Below, in pieces: positions 1 through 8,790 of a stretch of 64,000 bases of DNA. A model generated the notes under the pieces. That model was not told the origin of the DNA. It saw only the letters and a list, made by a program, of their open reading frames with translations, and made no database searches. The translations under genes and the position numbers were made by a program. How positions within the stretch are numbered: the first letter of the stretch is position 1; the number at the start of each line of letters is the position of its first letter. The stretch covers positions 229,001 to 293,000 of the forward strand of contig NZ_CP039645.1 in the NCBI RefSeq assembly GCF_004923315.1, read 5' to 3'. Source of the DNA: Azospirillum sp. TSA2s. Lineage in GTDB: Bacteria; Pseudomonadota; Alphaproteobacteria; Azospirillales; Azospirillaceae.

Positions 1-651
1 GGCAGCGGCCAGGATGCTCTCGACTTCCTGGTGATAGGCGCGCAATTCCCGCGCCGACGGTTCGCTCCAGCCGCAGGGCGCGGCGGCGAGATCGGTCGTC
101 ATCGCCATCATGCTGCGGTCGATCTGGTCGAGCAGCCCGCTCACCCCGCTGCGTTTGACCGCCACCGTCGGCACCACCGGAACGCCCAGCGCCGCCGACA
201 GGGCCGCCGCATCGACACGGCAGCCGCGCGCCTCCGCCACGTCCATCATGTTGAGCGCGAGGATGATCGGCCGGCCGAGCTTCTTCAATTCCAGCACCAG
301 CCGCAGATGCAGGCGCAGGTTGGTGGCGTCGGCGACGCAGACCATCGCGTCGGGCGGGGCCTCGTGCTGGAAGCGGCCGAGCACGACGTCGCGCGTCACC
401 TCCTCGTCGGGGGAGCGGGCGCGCAGGCTGTAGGTTCCGGGCAGATCGACGATCTGCACGCGGGTGCCGGCGGGGCTGAGGAATTCGCCGACCTTGCGCT
501 CGACCGTCACGCCAGGATAGTTCGCCACCTTCTGGCGGGCGCCGGTCAGGGCGTTGAACAGGGCGGTCTTGCCGCAGTTGGGATTGCCGACCAACGCGAT
601 GCGCGGCGGCACGGCCAGAAGCGCAGGATTGGAGAGAACGGTATCGGACAT
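1..651 (-). CDS. feoB: Ferrous iron transport GTPase FeoB, N-terminal part (cut by window edge)
   Basis: Inner-membrane Fe(II) uptake protein; the window holds only the first 217 codons, the cytosolic G domain. Reading the minus strand from the ATG at 651 gives a P-loop GNPNCGKT at about residues 22-29, the G2 region NYPGVTVER, the G3 motif DLPGTYSL, and G4 as LNMMD instead of the usual NxxD, which is common in FeoB. The membrane permease domain lies beyond position 1. It follows feoA by 36 bp on the same strand, the usual feoAB order, so the pair is probably one operon under the Fur-like dyad upstream of feoA. The identity is firm because the FeoB G-domain wording is very characteristic; only the length of the full protein is unknown. 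Confidence 0.95.
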   Translation of the reverse strand, partial: MSDTVLSNPALLAVPPRIALVGNPNCGKTALFNALTGARQKVANYPGVTVERKVGEFLSPAGTRVQIVDLPGTYSLRARSPDEEVTRDVVLGRFQHEAPPDAMVCVADATNLRLHLRLVLELKKLGRPIILALNMMDVAEARGCRVDAAALSAALGVPVVPTVAVKRSGVSGLLDQIDRSMMAMTTDLAAAPCGWSEPSARELRAYHQEVESILAAA

Positions 652-687
652 CGCGGAAACCTTTCCGCTGGAAGAGGAGGCGACGGC

Positions 688-1065
688 TCAGGCGAGCGTC
701 ACCAGAACGGCGTGCGCCTCCGCCCGGCGCAGGGCCAGGGTGTGGTCGTCGATGCGCACGGCAAGCGGATCGGCGCCGGGGAATCCCTCATGCAGGATTT
801 CCACGCGGGCGCCTTCGATCAGGCCCATCTCGATCATGCGGCGTTCCAGTTCGCCGGGCGGCAGCGGGGTGACGACGGCGGCCTCGTCGAGGCCGGTCAC
901 CACCGCGCGCTGACCCTTGCGCAACGCGCCGAGACGGCAGCTGTCGCCGCTGGCCGGAGGGTCGGCGGAGCCACTGGGCATCCGGCCGGGTGCTTGGCCG
1001 GGAACCAGACGGGTAGCGGGGGAGGGAGTGGCATCGCGAACGGAGGCGGGCAACGGCGGAGTCAT
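688..1065 (-). CDS. feoA: FeoA-domain protein
   Basis: Small cytosolic SH3-like protein (125 aa) that supports FeoB in ferrous iron uptake. The FeoA core is in the C-terminal 80 residues: a start like CRLGALRKGQRAVVTGL, then ERRMIEMGLIEGARVEIL, then DPLAVRIDDHTLALRRAEA, matching the family pattern of a basic first strand, the MGL turn and the ALR-x-EA end. The first 45 residues are Pro/Ser-rich and look unstructured; a typical FeoA is about 75-85 aa, so a later start is possible. The ATG at 1065 has AGGTG 8 nt upstream. feoB follows 36 bp downstream. Confidence 0.9.
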   Translation of the reverse strand: MTPPLPASVRDATPSPATRLVPGQAPGRMPSGSADPPASGDSCRLGALRKGQRAVVTGLDEAAVVTPLPPGELERRMIEMGLIEGARVEILHEGFPGADPLAVRIDDHTLALRRAEAHAVLVTLA

Positions 1066-1810
1066 CGGAAAACACCTATCGGCAGCACGCCGCGGAGGAC
1101 GTGCGGATCAGCGGCTATGGCCACCGACGCCATATTGATGCGAATAATTTTCATTTGCGATGTGACGAAGCGCCGCGGAGCCCGCTTGCCGGGTGGGGAG
1201 GAGGCTGGGCGAGACTGCCCGATCCCGATGGAGAACAATTTTCTTTATTTTCCCGCCGGGCAGAGTGCTGGCTTTTGACGTTTCGCCTCCCTCCAACTCG
1301 CATTTCATATGAAGATCTGACAGGTGAACCAATTCGAAATAGCAACGCTCAAGCTTTGCTGCGCTGCAACCAAGGTGTGTATTGGCTTATCAGAGATCGC
1401 GAATTTTTAGGTTAAGGATGACCGCTCCGCCTCAAGCATGGTCAAAATCCGTGGAAAACCGTACAAAACCCGGTCATTTGAAAATAAATCACCGTATTTT
1501 CCCAAGTATTTTTTATATCAGTACCGCCAACTGACTGCATACTGACGTATGCAGCCGCCAAGCGAAAACTTTTATTTCCGATGCAATTTCGGTTTACCAA
1601 TTCTTTGGAGTTAGGATTTAGCCTCCGAAGCACTTCTTCGCAGCGGTTGTGTGTCTGGAGCCAATGATGCAACCAAATTCGGTCGCACGTCCGCCTGTGA
1701 CTCTGCCTGTTCTGACGATAACTGGAATTTGTCTGTTTTCTTTTTTGATTTGTGAAAAATTTTACGGAACTGTTAGGCTGGAGCCTTCTTCTCCTGCCGC
1801 ACAGGTTGTG
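1066..1810. other. Gene-poor, AT-richer intergenic stretch
   Basis: No convincing gene. The first 100 bases carry the Fur-like dyad. From about 1290 to 1800 base composition is clearly AT-richer than the flanks. A perfect 8-bp hairpin (CTGCATAC, loop TGAC, GTATGCAG) lies at 1535-1554; it lacks a following T run, so it does not look like a terminator. Short open frames here have no recognisable domains. The region may be a decayed mobile element or a foreign insert that removed the 5' part of the following transporter gene. Confidence 0.5.
1139..1160. promoter_or_regulatory. Fur-like operator upstream of feoAB
   Basis: The stretch contains GCGAATAATTTTCATTTGC, an AT-rich dyad whose arms GCGAAT and ATTTGC (reverse complement GCAAAT) are separated by 7 bases. 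This resembles alphaproteobacterial Fur/Mur/Irr boxes. It lies 74-95 bp before the feoA ATG in otherwise GC-rich DNA, the right place to repress iron uptake genes. Identified by eye only; which regulator binds is not known. Confidence 0.5.
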
Positions 1811-3337
1811 ATGACTGCCGCACGCAACCATGTGGCGGCCGTTGCGGCTGTGATTTCGGCGGCGTTTGCGGCTGCCGGGCTGCTGCTGCCATCACTGTTG
1901 CGCGCGGCCGGCGCCACGCCCTTGCGGGCGCTGACAGTGGTGGCGGCAGCGATGCTGGCATGTGGTGCCGGGACCCTACCTCGGCTCGCGGGTCTGCTGC
2001 CCTCTGAGGCGGTGCACGGCTTCTTCTATGACGGGGCCGTGCTGTTGGTCGTCTGCCTTCTTCTGGCGTTCGAAGGATTGCTCCTGCTCGCCGCCCGGCC
2101 GCGCCGACGGGATGCGGAACCGGCATCTGCGGTGGGTGCCATCCGCGCCGCCCTGTTCCTGTTCATGCTGGCTGAGGAACTGTCGCGATCCTTCCTGCCG
2201 CTTTACGCGCGTGAACTCTACACGCCTGTTCCCGGCCTGTCGGAAACCCTGATGATGGGCCTGCCGATCGGCCTGTTCATGCTCCTGGTCGCCGTCTTCA
2301 CGCCCTTTGCCGGCGCCTGGGCCGACCGGTTCGGCTGCCGCCGCACGCTGCTGCTCAGCACCTTTCCGGCGGTGGCGGGGTTTGCCGGGACGGCGATGGC
2401 CGGGTCGCTGGCGGAACTGCTGCTGTGGCGCAGTGCCTGCGCGCTCGGCTATGCGGTGATGTTCATCGGCGCGCAGGGCTTCGTCGCCCGCCATACCCCG
2501 GCGGACCGGCGGGCGCGCGGCATGGCGCAGTTCGTCGCCGCGGTGATCGTCGCCGGCCTGTGCGGTGCGCCGCTGGGCGGCATCCTGGCCGATCAGTTCG
2601 GCTACCGCGCCACCTTCATGGTCTCGGCACTGCTGGCGCTGGCTGCGGCGGCGGCAGTGACGCTTCTTCCGGCCGACCGGGTGGAACGGGTCGGGCGGCG
2701 TCCCTTCCGCATGGGCGATGCGGCCGCGATGCTGGCCAATCCCCGATTCCTGGCGCTGCTGCTGTTCTCGTCGGTGCCGACGAAGCTGATGCTGACCGGA
2801 TACCTCTTCTATCTCGTCCCCGTTTCCCTCCATGCGGCGGGAGAGACGCCGGCCGGGATCGGCCGCCTGATGATGGCCTATGGGCTGATCATCGTCCTGC
2901 TCGGCCCGTGGGTGTCGAGGGCGGCAGACCGGACCGGACGCCACGCCCTGTTCGCCGGTCTGGGCGGTCTGGTCGGTGGGGCCGGCACCCTGGCGATCCT
3001 GCAGGAGCAGGGCGTCGCCGGGATCCTGATCGGCATCGCGGCGCTCGGCGTCGCCCATGCCTTCAACAATGCCACCCAGTTGGCCCTGGTGCCGGAGATC
3101 TGTCGCGCCGACTGCGCCCGCATGGGCGAATCCAGCGTCTTCGCGGTCTATCGCCTGCTGGAGCGTGGCGGTTCGGTGATCGGTCCGCTGCTGGCCGCCG
3201 CACTCGCCGACCGCTTCGGGATTCAGGCGGCGCTGGTGGCGCTGGGCGTGCTCGGCATGCTGTGCGGCACGGCCTTCTGCGCGGTCTTCCTGCTGACCCC
3301 TTCCACCTCGCCGACGGCGGGGGAGGCCGTCCGATGA
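1811..3337 (+). CDS. MFS transporter with extra N-terminal membrane segments
   Basis: Inner-membrane major facilitator of about 508 aa. Residues from about 110 onward form a 12-helix MFS body: the loop 2-3 signature appears as AGAWADRFGCRRTLLL, and the second half has a comparable SRAADRTGRHALF loop. Before it lie three additional hydrophobic stretches, so the protein would have about 15 segments, unusual for MFS. The frame is open back to 1649, but residues encoded before 1811 come from AT-rich DNA and look non-coding, so I take the ATG at 1811; its RBS is weak. The N terminus resembles the tail of a larger membrane sensor module, so a 5' truncation is possible. The stop overlaps an ATG (ATGA). 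Substrate unknown. Confidence 0.7.
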   Translation: MTAARNHVAAVAAVISAAFAAAGLLLPSLLRAAGATPLRALTVVAAAMLACGAGTLPRLAGLLPSEAVHGFFYDGAVLLVVCLLLAFEGLLLLAARPRRRDAEPASAVGAIRAALFLFMLAEELSRSFLPLYARELYTPVPGLSETLMMGLPIGLFMLLVAVFTPFAGAWADRFGCRRTLLLSTFPAVAGFAGTAMAGSLAELLLWRSACALGYAVMFIGAQGFVARHTPADRRARGMAQFVAAVIVAGLCGAPLGGILADQFGYRATFMVSALLALAAAAAVTLLPADRVERVGRRPFRMGDAAAMLANPRFLALLLFSSVPTKLMLTGYLFYLVPVSLHAAGETPAGIGRLMMAYGLIIVLLGPWVSRAADRTGRHALFAGLGGLVGGAGTLAILQEQGVAGILIGIAALGVAHAFNNATQLALVPEICRADCARMGESSVFAVYRLLERGGSVIGPLLAAALADRFGIQAALVALGVLGMLCGTAFCAVFLLTPSTSPTAGEAVR

Positions 3338-3417
3338 TTTCGCCGGCAGCCCTGCCCCGCAAGTCGACCTTACACCCATCGACCCCACACCCATCGATCA
3401 CGGAGGCTTCGACGCCC

Positions 3418-4572
3418 ATGCCTGACCAGATGCTCGTGGAGCCCCTTCGGACCATGCCCATCCCGTCCTTTGCCGGAGAGGCTCTTCCCGCCTACGGCCG
3501 CCACGACCGCGCCATGGAGGCGCTGCGCGCCACCCTGGACGCGCTCGGCGTCGGATCGGCCGAGGAGATGAGCTGGAAGGATTATGAAACGATCATGCGG
3601 GTGATCGAACCGCTGGTCGGCGCCGGCCACAGGCTGCGCCATTTCGACTATACCCACAGCGCCGCGCTGCAGTCCGGCACGGTGGAGCGGCTGCGCTCCG
3701 ACTACACCATCCGCCTTGCCTACACGGAATGGGGCAGCCCGCAGAAGCCGGCGCTGCTGTGCCTGGGCGGCATCGCCAACTCGGCCCGGCGTTTCGACTA
3801 TGTCGCCCGCGCGCTGTCGCACCACTACCATGTGCTGTGCCTCGATTGGGCGGGGCGCGGGCGTAGCGGCTGGCTGGCGGATCAGTCCGACTACAGCTTC
3901 GACGGCAACATCGCCCAGGTCCTGGCGCTGATCCGGCACAAGCAGCTGGGGCCGGTCACGCTGCTGGGCTCCTCGCTCGGCGGCAGTGTGGCGATGCGGG
4001 TGGCGGCGGAGGCGCCGGAGTTGGTCGACCGCCTGATCCTGAACGACATCGGCCCCTTCATCCCGACCGAGCGCCGCCGCCGCCGTGCCGAATCCGTCGC
4101 CCGCCATTATGTCTTCCGCCAACCGGCCCAGCTTTTCCACCGCACCGGAGCGGCCCAGAAGAACGACGGGCCGGTGGACGACACCGTTCTGCTGCACAAC
4201 AGCTTCCATCAGACCCGCTGGTCGGAGGAGAACGGCGGCCGGGTCTACCGCCACGACATCCGCGCGCTGCAATGCTACCGCGACGGCGCCGTCCGGGACC
4301 ACGACCAGTGGGACGACTGGCAGCGCATCGAGTGCCCGGTGCTGCTGGTGCACGGCATGATGAGCGACGCCCTGCAGGAGGCGACCATCGCCCGGATGAC
4401 GGGCAAGCCGGGAGTGAGCGTCCTGCATGTGCCGGACGTCGGCCATACCCCGACCTTGAGCGATCCGCTGCACATCGATGCGCTGGCCCGCTGGATGTCG
4501 GCGCCCCATTCCCTGCCGGCGGAAAGCACCATCGGCTGGAGCGCGGGCGCTGCCCGCATCCTGTTCCGCTGA
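3418..4572 (+). CDS. Alpha/beta hydrolase
   Basis: Cytosolic alpha/beta-fold hydrolase of 384 aa. Visible features are the strand-loop LCLGGIANSARRFDYVA (oxyanion region), LDWAGRGRSG, the nucleophile elbow GSSLGG, an acid candidate in HGMMSDALQEA and the catalytic His in DVGHTPTLSD. I chose the ATG at 3418 because CGGAGG sits 11 bases upstream; the frame also allows an ATG at 3334 that overlaps the transporter stop, but the 28 added residues are a Pro/Ser/Thr-rich low-complexity run. The gene is the middle one of a close trio with the MFS transporter and the phosphatase-like gene (11 bp to the next start). Substrate cannot be told; an ester or lactone cleaved after import is a guess. Confidence 0.75.
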   Translation: MPDQMLVEPLRTMPIPSFAGEALPAYGRHDRAMEALRATLDALGVGSAEEMSWKDYETIMRVIEPLVGAGHRLRHFDYTHSAALQSGTVERLRSDYTIRLAYTEWGSPQKPALLCLGGIANSARRFDYVARALSHHYHVLCLDWAGRGRSGWLADQSDYSFDGNIAQVLALIRHKQLGPVTLLGSSLGGSVAMRVAAEAPELVDRLILNDIGPFIPTERRRRRAESVARHYVFRQPAQLFHRTGAAQKNDGPVDDTVLLHNSFHQTRWSEENGGRVYRHDIRALQCYRDGAVRDHDQWDDWQRIECPVLLVHGMMSDALQEATIARMTGKPGVSVLHVPDVGHTPTLSDPLHIDALARWMSAPHSLPAESTIGWSAGAARILFR

Positions 4573-4583
4573 GGGGGCCGGGG

Positions 4584-5204
4584 ATGACCGACCGCTTCCA
4601 CTTCGTCCGCCATGGCGAGACCGAGGACAACCGGCGCGGGGTCCGTTGCGGCGGCGACCGCGATGTGCCGCTGACCGACCGCGGGATCGAACAGGCCCGG
4701 TGGGAGGCGGAGCGGTTCCGCCAGTCCGGACGACCCTGCGGCCTCGTGATCGTCGGGCCGTTGCAACGCACTGCCGTCACGGGTGCGGTGTTCGCCGAAA
4801 CGCTGGGCGTCCCGCTGCTCCGGCGCGACTGGCTGCGGGAGCGCAGCCTGGGCGAATGGAACGGTCTGGCGATCGACCTGACCCGCCCCTGGTTCGCCGC
4901 CGGAGAGACGCCGCCGGGCGGAGAGAGCGAAGGCGCCTTCGCCGCGCGCGTCCTGGACGGCGTCGATGAACTCGCCAACGGGCCCGCCGGCCTGCTGGCG
5001 CGCCGGCCGCTTCTGGTCGGCAGCAAGGGAATCGGCCGCATCCTGCTGCACTGCCTCGCCGGCCGGCCGGGGGTGGAGCTGGGGAATTGCGAGGTCATGG
5101 CCTTCACCCGCCTGTCCGCCCCGCCGGGCGGCCCGGGATGGTGGCGTTGCGACCCGGTGGAGAGACCGCTGGAGGCAAGAGCCGGGGCCTGCTGCCCGGC
5201 CTGA
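4584..5204 (+). CDS. Histidine-phosphatase-superfamily protein, second catalytic His missing
   Basis: 206-aa member of the phosphoglycerate-mutase-like superfamily. The phospho-acceptor motif FVRHGETEDN is at residues 7-16, the second Arg region reads VGPLQRTAVTGAVFAETLG, and the acid loop reads RSLGEWNGL; all are intact. Where family members have a second catalytic His (usually VSHGGVIR) this one reads VGSKGIGRIL, with Lys in its place. It may therefore be a weak or inactive phosphatase, or use another residue. The ATG at 4584 follows GGGGCCGGGG, with an 11-bp gap after the hydrolase stop, so co-transcription is likely. Family assignment is secure, activity is not. Confidence 0.8.
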   Translation: MTDRFHFVRHGETEDNRRGVRCGGDRDVPLTDRGIEQARWEAERFRQSGRPCGLVIVGPLQRTAVTGAVFAETLGVPLLRRDWLRERSLGEWNGLAIDLTRPWFAAGETPPGGESEGAFAARVLDGVDELANGPAGLLARRPLLVGSKGIGRILLHCLAGRPGVELGNCEVMAFTRLSAPPGGPGWWRCDPVERPLEARAGACCPA

Positions 5205-5290
5205 CCTTCGAGCCGGTCTGACGATCAATCGAAAAATCGATGCGTGAATGCCGCGCGATGCCGCGTGGATCAGGAGTGAGGAGAAGGGCG

Positions 5291-6967
5291 ATGAAGCTCA
5301 AGATTGGTACGCGGCTCATGCTGCTGGTGTTCGGTGTGGCGCTGCTCAGCACGCTTGCCGGCGCCACCGTTCATCTGACGGGAACGCGCACGAACCTGAT
5401 CGAGCAGCGCAAGTCCAAGGTCAAGGAGATGGTCGATGCCGCCGCCTCCGTCATCGCGCTGTATGGCGAGCAGGAGAAGTCCGGGAAGCTGACGCGCGAT
5501 GAGGCGCAGGAACGTGCCCGAAGCGCCGTGCGCGCCATGCGCTACGGCAATGGCGAGTATTTCTTCGTCTACGACTATGCGGGCGTCAGCCTGGTTCATG
5601 GCCTGCGTCCGCAGGTGGAGGGCAAGAACCTGCTGAACCTGAAGGACCCCGATGGTGTTCCCTTCAACGTGTTGATGACCGACGCGGCCAAGTCGGGCGG
5701 CGGCTTCGTCGCCTTCCGCCACAAGCGCAGCGACGATGCCGAGCCGACCCCGAAGATCGCCTATGCCGCCGGCTATCAGCCCTGGCAGTGGATGATCGGC
5801 ACCGGCGTCTATACCGACGACGTCGATGCGGAATTCCGTGCCCGGGTCTGGCGCGAATTTGGAGTCTCTCTGCTGCTGCTGGCGATCAGCGTCGGTATCG
5901 GCATCTGGGTGTCGCGTGGGATGTCGCGTCCGCTGCTGGCGATCCGTGACGTGCTGGGCCGCATCGGCGGCGGTGACCTGACCGTCGCCGTGCCCCATGC
6001 CGACCGCCCCGACGAGATCGGCGACATGGCCCGTGCCGTCGCCGGCCTCGCCACCACCCTCCAGGGTGCCCGCGACGAGAGCCAGCGCGGCGAGCTGGAA
6101 CGTGCCGCCCGCGATCTCCAGCGCGAGCGCCTGTCCGCCCGGGCCGCCGAGTTCGCCCGCGCGATGGACGAGGTGGTGGCGACGCTCAGCACCACCACCG
6201 TGGCCCTGCACGAACGCACCGCCGCCCTGACCAGCGACGCCGCCAGCACCACCGAGGAGGCGCATGCCGCCGCCGGTGCTGCGCAAGGCGCGTCCGACAG
6301 CGTCGAATCCGCCGCCCAGGCCAGCGAGGAGTTGCGCGGTTCCATCGCCGCGATCAGCCGGCAGGTGGAAAGCGCCGCCCAGACCGCATCCCGCGCGGTG
6401 ACGGAAACCGCCAACACCACCGGCATCGTCACCGGCCTTGCCTCCGCCGCCGAGCAGATCGGCGCGGTGGTGGAACTGATCAACTCCATCGCCGGCCAGA
6501 CCAACCTGCTGGCGCTGAACGCCACCATCGAGGCGGCGCGCGCCGGCGAAGCCGGCAAGGGCTTCGCCGTCGTGGCGAGCGAGGTGAAGAGCCTGGCTAC
6601 CCAGACGGCGAAGGCGACCGAGGACATCCAGTCGCAGGTCGGCGCGATCCGCGGGGCGACCGCGAACGCCATCAGCGCGATCGAAAGCATCGCCGGCCTG
6701 ATCACCAACCTCAGCGCACTGAATGGCGAAGTGGCGTCGGCGGTGCAGCAGCAGGAGGCGGCGACCCACCAGATCTTCGCCAACGCCCGCACCGCCGCCG
6801 ACAATTCCCGCCGCGTCACCAGCAGCGTCGGGTCGCTGTCCTCCACCATGACCACCACCAGTGAACGGATGCGCCTGGTCTCCACCAGCGTGGAGAGCGT
6901 GTCGCAGCAGTCGGAGCGGCTGAAGGACGAAGTTCAGCGCTTCGTGTCGGAGGTCAATGCGGCCTGA
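5291..6967 (+). CDS. Methyl-accepting chemotaxis protein with single-Cache sensor domain
   Basis: 558-aa membrane chemoreceptor. Order: N-terminal helix ([19 protein letters not shown]), a periplasmic sCache_2-type domain at about 35-190 ([34 protein letters not shown]), second membrane helix ([19 protein letters not shown]), a HAMP domain around 215-270, then a long methyl-accepting coiled coil whose hairpin tip contains [20 protein letters not shown] followed by [20 protein letters not shown]. No C-terminal CheR/CheB-binding pentapeptide is seen. sCache_2 domains often sense small carboxylates, but the ligand is unknown. The start at 5291 is preceded by GAGGAGAAGG; an in-frame ATG at 5240 is less likely. 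Confidence 0.93.
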   Translation: MKLKIGTRLMLLVFGVALLSTLAGATVHLTGTRTNLIEQRKSKVKEMVDAAASVIALYGEQEKSGKLTRDEAQERARSAVRAMRYGNGEYFFVYDYAGVSLVHGLRPQVEGKNLLNLKDPDGVPFNVLMTDAAKSGGGFVAFRHKRSDDAEPTPKIAYAAGYQPWQWMIGTGVYTDDVDAEFRARVWREFGVSLLLLAISVGIGIWVSRGMSRPLLAIRDVLGRIGGGDLTVAVPHADRPDEIGDMARAVAGLATTLQGARDESQRGELERAARDLQRERLSARAAEFARAMDEVVATLSTTTVALHERTAALTSDAASTTEEAHAAAGAAQGASDSVESAAQASEELRGSIAAISRQVESAAQTASRAVTETANTTGIVTGLASAAEQIGAVVELINSIAGQTNLLALNATIEAARAGEAGKGFAVVASEVKSLATQTAKATEDIQSQVGAIRGATANAISAIESIAGLITNLSALNGEVASAVQQQEAATHQIFANARTAADNSRRVTSSVGSLSSTMTTTSERMRLVSTSVESVSQQSERLKDEVQRFVSEVNAA

Positions 6968-7118
6968 TCGGCCTACCTGATCGGGTGGCGGCAGGGGGCG
7001 GATGCCCGGCGGTTCAGGCCGCCGGGGTCCGCCCCGCTTTCTTTCCGGCCGCGATTCAGCCCTTGCCCCGTCCGGGGACCGGCAACCAAATAGGGGCCAT
7101 CGAACGGGAAGGTACAGG

Positions 7119-8243
7119 ATGACAGAGACACAAAAGGATCCCTTCGCCGCGGCGGCGTCCTTCAACGCCGGCGTTTATGGCACCGGACTGCGGCCGGTGC
7201 GGGCGGACCGGCTGGCGGAGGCCGTTCGGCGCCTGCTGCGGGCGGCGGGCAGCGAGGCGGGGGAGGCGGCCGTCGTCGCCGACCATCTGGTGGAAGCGAA
7301 CCTGCGCGGGCATGACAGCCACGGTGTCGGCATGCTGGCGATGTATATGCCGGCGATCGCCGCCGGGCTCTTGCGGCCCAACCAGCATGCGGCGGTGATC
7401 GGCCGGTCCGGTCCCTTCCTGGCGGTCGGTGGCGGCAGCGGCTATGGACAGGTGATCGCGCGCGAGGCGATGGACCTCGCCATCGAACAGGCGCGGCGGG
7501 ACGGGCTGGCGGTGCTGTCCCTGCGCGACAGCCACCATATCGGCCGCGTCGGCTCCTATGGCGAACAGTGCAGCGACGCCGGGCTGGTGGCGCTGGCCTT
7601 CGTCAACGTCGTCACCCGCCCGGCGGTGGCGCCGCATGACGGCACCCGGCCGCGGCTGGGCACCAACCCGATCTGCATCGCCGTTCCGGGTACGGGTTCG
7701 ACCCCGGCCCTGGTGCTGGATTTCGCCACCAGCGCCGTCGCCGTCGGCAAATGTCGGGTCGCCATGGGCAAGGGGCAGGAGATGGCGCCCGGCCTGCTGC
7801 TCGACCCGCAGGGGGAGCCCACACAGGACCCCGGCGTGATGTTCCAGGACCCGTCGGGCGCGCTGCTGCCGCTTGGCGGGCACAAGGGTTTCGGGCTGGC
7901 GCTGATGTGCGACGTGCTGGCCGGTGCGCTGGCCTCGGCGATGCCGGGCACGCCGTCGCACCAGAACTCCGGTCGGGTGATGAACAATATGTTCGCCATC
8001 GTCTTCGACCCGGCGCGCGGCGGCAACGCACACTGGGCGGCTGATCTCGACGATCTGGTCGCCTATGTCCGCGACACGCAGACGGCACCGGGGGTGGACG
8101 CCATCCAGATGCCCGGCGAGCCGGAAAGCCGCACCCGCCGACAGCGTCTGGCCGACGGCATCCCGCTGGATGGCGCCACGCTGGCGATGCTGGACAGCCT
8201 GGGGCGGGAGCGTGGGCTGGAGCTGGGCGAACTGCTGGCCTGA
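7119..8243 (+). CDS. Ldh2-family malate/L-lactate-type NAD(P)-dependent dehydrogenase
   Basis: 374-aa cytosolic oxidoreductase of the Ldh2/MDH2 family (malate, ureidoglycolate, L-sulfolactate or Delta1-piperideine-2-carboxylate reductases), which has its own fold, unlike classical LDH. Signature parts: GHDSHGVGMLAMY early in the protein, SHHIGRVGSYGEQCSDAGL, the glycine-rich LGTNPICIAVPG, and LPLGGHKGFGLALMCDVLAG near the C-terminal third. The start at 7119 has a moderate RBS (GGTACAGG directly upstream); an in-frame ATG further upstream at 7002 would add a Gly/Arg-rich extension and is rejected. It stands alone after the chemoreceptor and is convergent with the DUF1810 gene with 6 bp between stops. 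Substrate not determinable. Confidence 0.87.
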   Translation: MTETQKDPFAAAASFNAGVYGTGLRPVRADRLAEAVRRLLRAAGSEAGEAAVVADHLVEANLRGHDSHGVGMLAMYMPAIAAGLLRPNQHAAVIGRSGPFLAVGGGSGYGQVIAREAMDLAIEQARRDGLAVLSLRDSHHIGRVGSYGEQCSDAGLVALAFVNVVTRPAVAPHDGTRPRLGTNPICIAVPGTGSTPALVLDFATSAVAVGKCRVAMGKGQEMAPGLLLDPQGEPTQDPGVMFQDPSGALLPLGGHKGFGLALMCDVLAGALASAMPGTPSHQNSGRVMNNMFAIVFDPARGGNAHWAADLDDLVAYVRDTQTAPGVDAIQMPGEPESRTRRQRLADGIPLDGATLAMLDSLGRERGLELGELLA

Positions 8244-8249
8244 AGGCGG

Positions 8250-8681
8250 TCAGCCCAGCAGTTTCAGCGTCGCCTCGTCCGGTTGGCCGCCGCAGTAGCG
8301 GTCGAGGGCCTTGCGGTAGAGGTCGCCGTCCTCTGCCGCAGCCCGGGTGAACAGGGTCATGGAGGAGCGGAACTTCAGGTCGTCAGGGGAGCCGAAGATC
8401 TCATGAAGCGTCCGCCCCTGCACCGCCAGCACCGTTTTCGTCGCCTGCACCAGCCGTGGGCCGAGGATCGGGTGCGCCAGATAGGCCCGCGCCTCATCGA
8501 GTGAGGCGATGCCGTAGAACTGCGCGGTGGCGGAGCGGCCGAGGTCGCGCAGCTGCGGGAAGATAAACCACATCCAGTGGCTCCGCTTATGGCCGGCCCG
8601 CAATTCGTCGAGCACGGTCGCGAAGACCGGATCCTGCGCCTTGACGAAGCGCTGGAGGTCGAAAGGATCGCCGTCCGGCAT
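8250..8681 (-). CDS. DUF1810 family protein
   Basis: 143-aa soluble protein matching DUF1810: the opening DPFDLQRFVKAQDPVFATVL, then KRSHWMWFIFPQLRDLG, YGIASLDEARAYLAHPILGPRL and FGSPDDLKFRSSMTLF are the conserved blocks. The function of the family is unknown. The ATG at 8681 follows GAGGAG with a 7-nt gap; another ATG five codons earlier is possible. It is a single gene, convergent with the dehydrogenase at 7119-8243. Confidence 0.85.
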   Translation of the reverse strand: MPDGDPFDLQRFVKAQDPVFATVLDELRAGHKRSHWMWFIFPQLRDLGRSATAQFYGIASLDEARAYLAHPILGPRLVQATKTVLAVQGRTLHEIFGSPDDLKFRSSMTLFTRAAAEDGDLYRKALDRYCGGQPDEATLKLLG

Positions 8682-8790
8682 GCTGCCGCTCCTCATCCGG
8701 TGTGTTCACCGAGACATCGGTCTTGTGCCGGTGCTCCGCAATGACTTTGTGCCGGCGGACGGAATCCGCCGGCACAAGGGAGGCGACCGC

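Noticed and set aside
31-1278. Long plus-strand open frame opposite feoAB
   Set aside because: It is the antisense of the clear feoB and feoA genes, a result of high GC; its Arg/Gly/His-rich composition has no domain pattern.
1535-1554. Perfect 8-bp hairpin considered as terminator
   Set aside because: No T run follows and no gene ends close by, so it was kept only as a note in the gap description.
1442-1831. Minus-strand frame of 129 codons in the AT-rich gap
   Set aside because: No recognisable domain, no RBS, and composition that changes with the underlying DNA.
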